Shown here: positions 32,444-40,700 of the stretch, one piece after another
How positions within the stretch are numbered: the stretch's first letter is position 1
Layout: each line of letters opens with the position of its first letter
Source of the DNA: Deltaproteobacteria bacterium
GTDB taxonomy: Bacteria > Myxococcota_A > Polyangia > Polyangiales > JADJMO01
NCBI GenBank assembly: GCA_016182965.1
Contig: JACPFM010000147.1
Span: 1-50,291 of the forward strand
Length of the DNA stretch: 50,291 nt
Reading direction: 5' to 3'
Notes under the pieces: generated by a model
What the model saw: only the letters and a program-made list of their open reading frames with translations
Told to the model about the DNA's origin: nothing
Databases searched by the model: none
Program-made: the position numbers and the translations under genes

Positions 32444-34246
32444 ATGGTCGCTCCCGGTTCCTGGTCGATGAAGCAGGAGGTCGAAACCCGGATCGCGCGG
32501 GCGCTGCGCTCGGTCGCGCGCGCGCGCGGGGTCACCGCCGCCCTCCCCACCCCCACCATCGAGCGACCGAAGAAGCCCGAGCATGGCGACTTCGCCACCA
32601 ACGTCGCGCTCGCGTCCTCCAAGGCCTTCGGGGCCAAGCCGCAGGAGATCGCGGCCGCGCTCCGCGGGGCGCTCGAGGGCGATCCGACCTTCGCTCGGGT
32701 CGACGTCGCCGGCCCCGGCTTCCTCAACGTGAAGCTCGCACCGCGGGCGTTCCACACGGCGCTGTCGACGGTCCTCGCCGACGGGCGCGCGTTCGGCCGC
32801 GCGCGGGCCGCCATCGGCGAGCGCATCAACCTCGAGTTCGTCAGCGCGAACCCCACCGGTCCGCTGCACGTGGGGCACGGCCGCAGCGCGGTGGTCGGCG
32901 ATGTCGTCGGGCGTCTGCTCGATGCGGTCGGCCACCGGGTCATCCGCGAGTACTATGTCAACGACGCGGGCAACCAGGTGCGCTTGCTCGCCGAGAGCGT
33001 CATCGCGAAGGCGACCGGCGCGCCCGACCCCGAGGGCGGCTACGGCGCCAACGCGTACGTCGTCGATCTCGCCGTCTGGGCCATGGACCGCTACCGGCCG
33101 CTCGTCGAGGGTCGCAAGATCGACGAGCTGTCGCGCCGCCTCGTGGCGGTGATGCTCGCCGGCTATGCGCCGGGCACCGGCATCCAGGCGACGCTGCGCG
33201 CCCTCGGCATCTTCCACGACGTGTGGTCGTCGGAGGCGGCGGTGCACCTCGACGGTCGCGTCGAGCGCGCGCTCGAGACGCTGAAGAAGGACGGCTGGCT
33301 CGAAGAGAAGGAGGGCGCGCTCTTCTTCCTCTCGACCAAGCTCGGCGACGACAAGGACCGTGTCGTCTTCAAGTCCGACGGTGGCCACACCTATTTCGCG
33401 AGTGATATCGCCTACCACAAGGACAAGCTCGATCGTGGTTTCGACCGTCTCATCGACGTGTGGGGCGCCGATCACCACGGCTACATCCACCGGCTGCAGA
33501 GCGCGATCACGGCCCTCGGCATGCCGAAGGAGCGCTTCGAGGTGATCCTCGTGCAGATGGTCTCGATCCTGAAGAACGGCGAGCCGTACCGCATGGGAAA
33601 GCGGCTCGGGAACTTCATCACGATCGACGAGATCCTCGAGGAGATCGACGAAGCGACGGGGCGGCCGGGCAGCGGCCGCGACGCGATTCGCTACTACTTC
33701 GCCGCGCGGCGGACCGACGCGCACATCGACATCGACGTCGAGATCGCGAAGAAACAATCGCTCGACAACCCCGTGTATTACCTGCAGTACGGGCACGCGC
33801 GCCTGTGCTCGATCCTGCGGCTCGCGCAGGACGAGTGCGGGCTGTCGCTCGCCGACCTGCCGACCGACGTCGACGGCCTCGGTGCGCTGCAGCACCCCGA
33901 CGAGCTCGCCATCGTGCAGCTGCTCGGCGAGTGGCCGGAGGTCCTGGCCGACGCCGCCAAGGGCCGCGAGCCGCACAAGATCGTCGGCTACCTGGGCAAC
34001 CTCGCGCAGGTGTTCCAGAGCTACTACACGCGCCTCAAGCGGGAGAACGACACGATCCTCCCGCGCAAGAACGAGCGCGCCGACGGCTCGTGGCGCAACG
34101 ATCCGGCGACGGTCGCGAAGGTCTCGGCGCGCCTGTCGTGGGTGCGCGCGATCCGCGACGTGTACGCGGCGGGGCTCGACATCCTCGGGATCTCGGCGCC
34201 GGAGCGGATGGAGCGGTTCGCGGTGGAGGCGGAGGAAGAGGGCTGA
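32444..34246 (+). CDS. argS: Arginyl-tRNA synthetase
   Basis: A 600-residue class I synthetase. The HIGH motif reads PLHVGHGRSAVVGD, the N-terminal tRNA D-loop domain is complete, and the KMSKS-equivalent is RMGKRLGNFITI. The DALR anticodon-binding domain runs to the end. GGGG at 32437-32440 supports ATG 32444; ATG 32468 is possible. The last 328 bp are duplicated, with an internal deletion, at 48979-49228. Downstream on the same strand there is no gene; a convergent lipoprotein ends 118 bp away. Confidence 0.97.
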   Translation: MVAPGSWSMKQEVETRIARALRSVARARGVTAALPTPTIERPKKPEHGDFATNVALASSKAFGAKPQEIAAALRGALEGDPTFARVDVAGPGFLNVKLAPRAFHTALSTVLADGRAFGRARAAIGERINLEFVSANPTGPLHVGHGRSAVVGDVVGRLLDAVGHRVIREYYVNDAGNQVRLLAESVIAKATGAPDPEGGYGANAYVVDLAVWAMDRYRPLVEGRKIDELSRRLVAVMLAGYAPGTGIQATLRALGIFHDVWSSEAAVHLDGRVERALETLKKDGWLEEKEGALFFLSTKLGDDKDRVVFKSDGGHTYFASDIAYHKDKLDRGFDRLIDVWGADHHGYIHRLQSAITALGMPKERFEVILVQMVSILKNGEPYRMGKRLGNFITIDEILEEIDEATGRPGSGRDAIRYYFAARRTDAHIDIDVEIAKKQSLDNPVYYLQYGHARLCSILRLAQDECGLSLADLPTDVDGLGALQHPDELAIVQLLGEWPEVLADAAKGREPHKIVGYLGNLAQVFQSYYTRLKRENDTILPRKNERADGSWRNDPATVAKVSARLSWVRAIRDVYAAGLDILGISAPERMERFAVEAEEEG

Positions 34247-34363
34247 GGCAGCACGTCACGTCGCGCACGGGCGTTGCTTGACCTGCGCGGAATCTGCCCT
34301 GCCGCCGCCGTGGAACTGCAGCCGAGTCGCCTGCCATGCTCGTGAGCGACCGAGAGGCCGATC

Positions 34364-34783
34364 TCACTCGGCCGACGGGCACAGCGGCCTCGCCTCGGGG
34401 GGGCCTGCGTCCGCGCCCGGCAGGCAGATGTCGCCGCTCGGCTCGCACTGAAACCCCGCGGGGCAGCGTTCGCAGGCCAGAGCGCAGACGGGAACGGCGC
34501 CGTCGACGCCCGGAACGTCGAACGCGAGCGCCGAGCACGCCGCGGGGCCGGCCTCGTTGTAGCAATCGAGGACGCTCGCGCACTCGCGCGTGCAGTAGCC
34601 GTAGGGCGCGGCGTGGTCGCGAGCGATGCAGATCGGCGCCGACGCCGGGCAGGCCACCGTCTCGTTGCAGATGGCGCCGAACCCGCCGACGGTGGGGATG
34701 CACGCCGCGCCGGGCGCTGGGGGGTCCCCATCACCGCACCCGAGCGGACTGAGCGCCGCCATCAGGACGAGGAGTCGACGCAC
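34364..34783 (-). CDS. Cys-rich lipoprotein, function unknown
   Basis: A 139-residue protein. GTG 34783 has AAGG five bases upstream and gives VRRLLVLMAALSPLGC, a lipoprotein signal with lipobox SPLGC. A TTG at 34795 would overlap the stop of the upstream giant gene (TTGA). The mature part has about 16 Cys with short spacing (ACIPTVGGFGAICNETVACP, YCTRECASVLDCYN, CALACERCPAGFQCEPSGDIC), resembling the Cys-rich single domains found beside myxobacterial secreted proteins. The last gene of a minus-strand run with the 8.8-kb gene, and the first gene inside the argS-bounded segment. Confidence 0.68.
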   Translation of the reverse strand: MRRLLVLMAALSPLGCGDGDPPAPGAACIPTVGGFGAICNETVACPASAPICIARDHAAPYGYCTRECASVLDCYNEAGPAACSALAFDVPGVDGAVPVCALACERCPAGFQCEPSGDICLPGADAGPPEARPLCPSAE

Positions 34784-34791
34784 GACGACCT

Positions 34792-37700
34792 TCAAGGGCA
34801 GCCGCCGCCGCAATCGGCCGGACAGCTCGTCGCGGTCTCGCCGGTCTCGCAGCGCGCGTTGCCGCAGGAGAAGCCGCTCTTCCCTGTCTTCCGGCAGTCG
34901 CCAGGACAGCTGCCCGAGCTCGCCTCGCTGCAAGAGCAGATGGCGTCGCCGCAGTAGCCGCAGTCCGTGTCCGACGAGGCGGTGCAGCCTCCGGGGCAGC
35001 AGGCGTCGCTGCTCTGGCTGCAGGTCGTGATGCTGGTGGCGACGACGCAGCGCCCGGCGCCGTCGCAGTGGTCGCCGCTGGTGCATGCGTTGCCGTCGCT
35101 GCAGCCGACCGTCGACGCCGGGTAGCTGCAGGTCCCCGCACTCGTGCACGTGCCCCCGCAGGTCCCGGTGCCCGTGCACGCGCCGCAGGTACCGCCGCAG
35201 CCGTCGCTGCCGCAAGTGCGGCCGGCGCAGTCCGGGGTACACGAGGGCGGATCGGGAAGGCGTGCCAGGAAGTATCGGCTCGCCGGAATGGGGCCACCGT
35301 AAACATCGAAATCCACCGAGCTCGATTGGGACCAGCCATGCAACACGAGTGCGCTGGCCCCGGGTCGGCGGTCGACGGCCACATCTGCGACGTAGCCGCC
35401 ACCGAAGGCGCGGGACCAGACGTGCGCCCCGCTTCCAGCCGTGTACTTGACCGCAAACAGTCCGGCCGTGCCGCTCCTTCCGACGGCGCCGCCGCCGAAG
35501 TCGAACGGCGCCGAAAGGGAGCCGACGACCACGACATCGCCCGCAGAGTCAAAGGCCGCGCTGCTAAGGGACACACCACTCGAACTCGAGTAGGCCTTCG
35601 TCCAGACTGCGTTCCCAGTCACTCCGTCGAGCATCTGGACGATCGTGAAGCCGCTGTCAACGAACAGCCCGAGGACTCCTCCGCTGTCACTCCCACGCAG
35701 TTTGAAGGTCCACTTCTCGCACGGCAGGGCCTTGGCCCAGACCTGCTGACCGTCGGCAACCGCGAGCTTCACAAGGAAGTCACCGTAATGCCAGTAGCCG
35801 CCCACGAAACACTTGTTGGGCGTTATTGCCGTGCCCCCGAAGCTGACGGCATCATAGAAACGGCCGGCGATGTAGACGTTACCGCTCGCATCCTGTGCGA
35901 TCGAGCTGATGTACGTCGAGTAGTCGACCACGGGCGCACCACTGAAGCGCTTTGCCCAGACGAGCGTGCCGTCGTCGCCGTACATGGCTACGCCAACGTC
36001 ACGAGTCGTGATCGGGGCCAGCGGTCCACCGCCGAGATCGACCGTCCCGCTCAGGGCGAAGGTGGCTGCCACTCGAGGCCCGCGCACGACCGCCTGCACG
36101 TTATTGCTGATGGCACCGGCCGGCGTCGCAGAACGTGACCACTGCTTACCGAAGACGACCGAGTCGTATTCCAGGAACGATCCGTCGGCGAACTGCCCGC
36201 TGAACACGGCGTGGTTGGAGTCGTCCGCGGCCACTTGGCCGCCACCACCCGAGACATAGCGGGTCCAAAGCCCGGATCCGGCCGACGTGTGTGCGTCAAT
36301 TGACCTAAGATTCCCGTTAGACTCGAACGCACGCAGGATCGTGCCGTCGGTGGCAACGTCGACTGACCCGCCGTCGCCAAGACCGTAGGCACCAATGGCT
36401 CCAAGGGCCCGCGACCAGTACTCCGGTTGAGCGCACCCGTCGGTGCCAGCCGGGCAGCCGCACACGTTCGGTCCAGCGCCCCCGCCGCCGCAAGTCTGCG
36501 GCCAGGCACCATCGCAGGTCCCGCAGCTCAGCGTGCCCCCGCAGCCGTCCGGGATCGAGCCGCAGTTCTTGCCCAACGAAGCGCAGGTCGTCGGCAGACA
36601 ACACCGGCCCGAGGCGCTGCCGTTGCTCAACTTGCCGCACACGCTCGGCGCCGTGCAGGCGCCGCAGTTGAGCGAACCGCCGCAACCGTCGAGGATGGTG
36701 CCGCACGTCGCCCCCTGCACCGCGCAGGTCGTCGGCGCGCAGCCCGTCGCCCCCAACTTCAGGGCATAGCCCATCCCGATCGTGCCGCTGACCGGTTTCG
36801 GCAGAACGACTCCGTAGAGCGTCCCGTTCGAAGATGACCAGTTGCTCGTCTTGCCTCCGAGGAACACGTTTCCGGCACCGTCGGTGGCCAAGCCGCTCAC
36901 CGAGACATGCTGCGGATCGTAGCCACCGACGCTCGAGCGGTGCGCGCCGTCAGCGGCGCCGAAGCTGGCCGCGAAGTAGGCACCGCAGTACGTGCCGCAA
37001 GGGTAGTGCGGGAGAACCCCTCCGCCGAAGTCGATGCCCGAGCCCAGACTGGCCCCCGCAAGGACTACGTTGTCCGTTCCGGAGAAGGTCACGCGCGAGA
37101 CCTCACCGATGCCATCGCCGCTCAGGTTCTTGCTGGCGTCGCCGAAGCGCTTGGCCCAGCGGAAGTTGCCGGTGGCGGCGTCCAGCGACGAAAGGAAGAC
37201 GTCGTTTGATCCGGCAGAGGTGAGGGTTCCGCCCCCGAAGTCCACGCTCCCTTCGAACGCCCCAGTAAGGGCGAGGACGCCCGCGGTGCTCACGGCGACG
37301 CCGTAGCCGACGTCCGAGCCGGTGGAGCCGAAGCGCTTCGACCACCGGTGCTCGCCCGAGCTCGAGAGGCTGGCGACGAAGATGTCATAGCCGCCCGCGC
37401 TCGCCAGGTTGGTCGTGCTCGTCGTGCCGAAGTTGATCGTGCTCCCGACCGAGCCGCTCACGAAGACGTTGCCGCTGGCATCCGTCGCCAGGCCAACCGC
37501 CCACTCGTCGCCCGAGCCGCCGAAGCGCTTCGACCACAGGTGCGCACCGTCGCTCGCCCCATAACGCGCGACGTAGATGTCCAGGCCACCCGCGGAGGTG
37601 AGGGTCGTCCCCCCGAGCGCGGCCGAGCCGTAGAAATGCCCCACGATCACGACGTTTCCGGCGCCATCGGCGGCGACAGCCTCGACGCCCGCCGTTGGCG

Positions 37701-40700
37701 CAGAATGCCTGGCCCAGCGGTACGAACCGTCCGCCCCCGCGAACTTCGCCACGAAGACGTCACCGTTGCCGGAGTCGCCGGTCGTGACGCCGCCACCGAA
37801 GTCGCATGAGCCGAACAGCTGTCCGGTGACGACGATGTCGCCGGCTCCATCCAACGCGAGACCGTCCAGCGACGACGATGAGCCGGTCGTATCGAACGTC
37901 TTCAGCCACAGCAGGGTTCCGCTGGCCGAGTACTTACCGATGAAGAGCCCTTTCCCACTCGCTACGGTCGTCGAGTTGCTGAACGTGATGGGCGCGTAGT
38001 AGCGCCCTGCGACGACGACGTCTCCGGTCGCATCGACCGCCACACCACCTACGTAGGTTCCGTCGCCGTACTCGGCGGCCCCGGCGATGATCTTCGGCCA
38101 CGGAAGCTCGCAGGTATTGTTCGGACCGCAGACCCGCGGCGCGATGCACGTGCCGCAGTCGAGCGTGCCGCCGCAACCGTCCGCGATCGAGCCGCAGTTC
38201 GCTCCAATCTGCGCGCACGTCCTCGGCGTGCAGCCGCAGGTGTTCGCCGTGCCGCCACCGCCACAGGTCAGGTTCCCCGAGCAGGTGCCGCAATCGAGGG
38301 CATGGCCGCAGCCATCCGAGATGGAGCCACAGGTCTTGCCCTGCGCCGCGCACGACGTGGGCGCGCAGCACTGGTTGAGCGACGCCAGGTCGGCGCCGCA
38401 GACCGCCCCTGACGAGCAGGAGCCGCAATCGAGGGTACCGCCGCAGCCGTCGCCGATGGTCCCGCACGCCGCGAGGTTGGCCGCGCAAGTCTGGGCGACG
38501 CAGCCGCACACGGCGTCGCCGCCGCCGCCGCACACCTGCGTTCCCGAGCAGGTGCCACAGTCGACGAAGCCGCCGCAGCCGTCGGAGACGGTGCCGCAGT
38601 TCTTCCCGAGCTCGGCGCAGGTCTTCGGGACGCAGATGCCGCACACGTTGGCAGTGCCGGCGCCGCCGCAGGTCCCGGTCGCGCAAGCGCCGCAATCGAC
38701 GACGCCGCCGCAGCCGTCGGACACCTTCCCGCAGTTCTTCCCGAGCTGAGCGCACGTCTTCGGAGTGCACGCGCCCGAGCCACACGCGTTGGCCACGCCG
38801 CCCCCGCCGCAGGTCAGCCCCGCCGAGCAGGTGCCGCAGCTGTAGACCTGGTCGCAGCCGTTCTGGATCTGCCCGCAGCTCGCGCCAGCGGCTGCGCAGC
38901 TCGTCGCGGTCTGGAAGCAGCTCTTGTTCGCGGCGCACGCATTGTCGGTCGCGAGCCCGCCGAAACACGAGAGCACGCCGCCACAGCCATCGAGCTTCTG
39001 GCCGCAGGTCGCGGCAGCGCTAGCGCAGGTCGTCGCCGAGCAGCCGCACTTGTTGGGGCCGCCGGTGCCGCAGGTCGCGGGCTCCTGACAGGTTCCGCAA
39101 GCGAGCGTTCCGCCGCAGCCATCGCTGATGGCGCCGCATTCGGCGCCCACTTCCGCACAGGAGCGCGGCCTGCACGGCCCTTCCGCTGTGACGCGGGCGA
39201 GCAGCAACTGGTAGTTCGTCCGCGGTCCGGTCAGCCACCCGGAGCCGAGGTCGACCGTGCTGATGAACCGGCCCGCGAACACGATCTCGCCGGTCGAGGC
39301 GATCGCGAGGCTGCGCCAGGCCTGCTCGCTGTCGTCACCGCCGATGCTCTTGGACCAGACGTGCGCGCCGGTCACGCCGTCGTACTCGGCGAGCAGTATG
39401 TCGTCGAAACCACGGTAGGGCAGTGCGCCGCCGCCGGCGTCGATCGGCTCGCCGAGGGCGCCGAACGCGTAGTTGCCGAGCAGGACGACGTTGCCCGCGC
39501 CATCGAAGGCGACCGCGCGACCGGAGTCCTGCCCGTCCGTTCCCAGGCCGCGCGACCACACGTGCGCCCCCGCGCCCGAGTACTTGACTACATAGAGATC
39601 CATGTAGAAGGGGCCGAGCGACTTCGGGAGAGCGCCGCCGCCGAAGTCCGGCGTGGCGTAGTAGGTGCCCGTGATCGCGATGTCGTCGGCCGCCGACACG
39701 GCGAGGTTCGTGAGCGCGTCGTTGCCCGCTCCGCCGCCGCGCACCGACCAGAGGTGCGTGGCCGTCGACGAGAGCTTGGCGACGAAGACATCGGTGCCGC
39801 CCGCGCTCACGAGGCTCGAGCCCCCGAAGCTCACCGTTCCCGAGAAGTGACCGCCGACGACGGCGTTCCCGGTCGAATCCACGCTCACCTGGATGCCGTA
39901 GTCGGCGCCCGCGGAGCCGAAGCGCGACGACCAGATCGCTGCACCGTCGGGGCTGGCGATCCGGGCGACGAACACGTCGCTGCCGCCCGCGCTCACCAGA
40001 TCCGGCCCCCCGAAGCTGCCCGTGCCGGTGAAATATCCCGTCACGTAGACGCCGCCCGCGGCGTCCGCGGCGACGCCGTAGCCGAGCTCGTCGCCGGTGC
40101 TCCCGTACTGCCGCGACCATACGTGCGTTCCGGTCGCGCCCGAGTACTTCGCGACGAAGACGTCATTCGCGCCGGCGCTCGTCAGGTTCACCCCGCCCAG
40201 ATTGGTCGTGCCCGTGAAGTTGCCCACGGCGAACACGTCGCCAGCGGCGTCGACCGTGAGGGCATGACCGCTGGTCGAACCGGTGGCTCCGAGACGGATC
40301 GACCACAGATGCCCGCCGTGAGCGTCGTACTTGGCGAGCACCACGTTGCTGCCCGTGCCCAGCGGCGCGAGGTCGACCCCGCCCAGGTTCACGGCGACCG
40401 AGCTCACCGTGCTGAGCATGAAGACGTTGTCACTGCCATCGAGCGCGGTGACGAGGTCGAATGCCCCGGGAGCGGTGGTCGCGCGCGTCCCGGCAGCGAA
40501 GCCGAACCGCCGGGACCAGGTGGTGCAGCTCCCGCCCGCGCAGCCGCAGAGGTTCGGCGTGCCGCCGCCACCACAGGTCGCAGGCGCCGCGCAGCCACCG
40601 CAATCGATGGTTCCGCCGCAGCCGTCGGGGATCAGACCGCATTGGCCCGAGTCCGCGCAGGAACGCGGTCGGCACTCGGCACCACCGGCTGCACAGCGGA

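Noticed and set aside
34784..35242. Extended N-terminus of the Cys-rich lipoprotein
   Set aside because: The extension overlaps the end of the giant gene in another frame and is Arg/Leu low-complexity; the lipoprotein signal begins at 34783.
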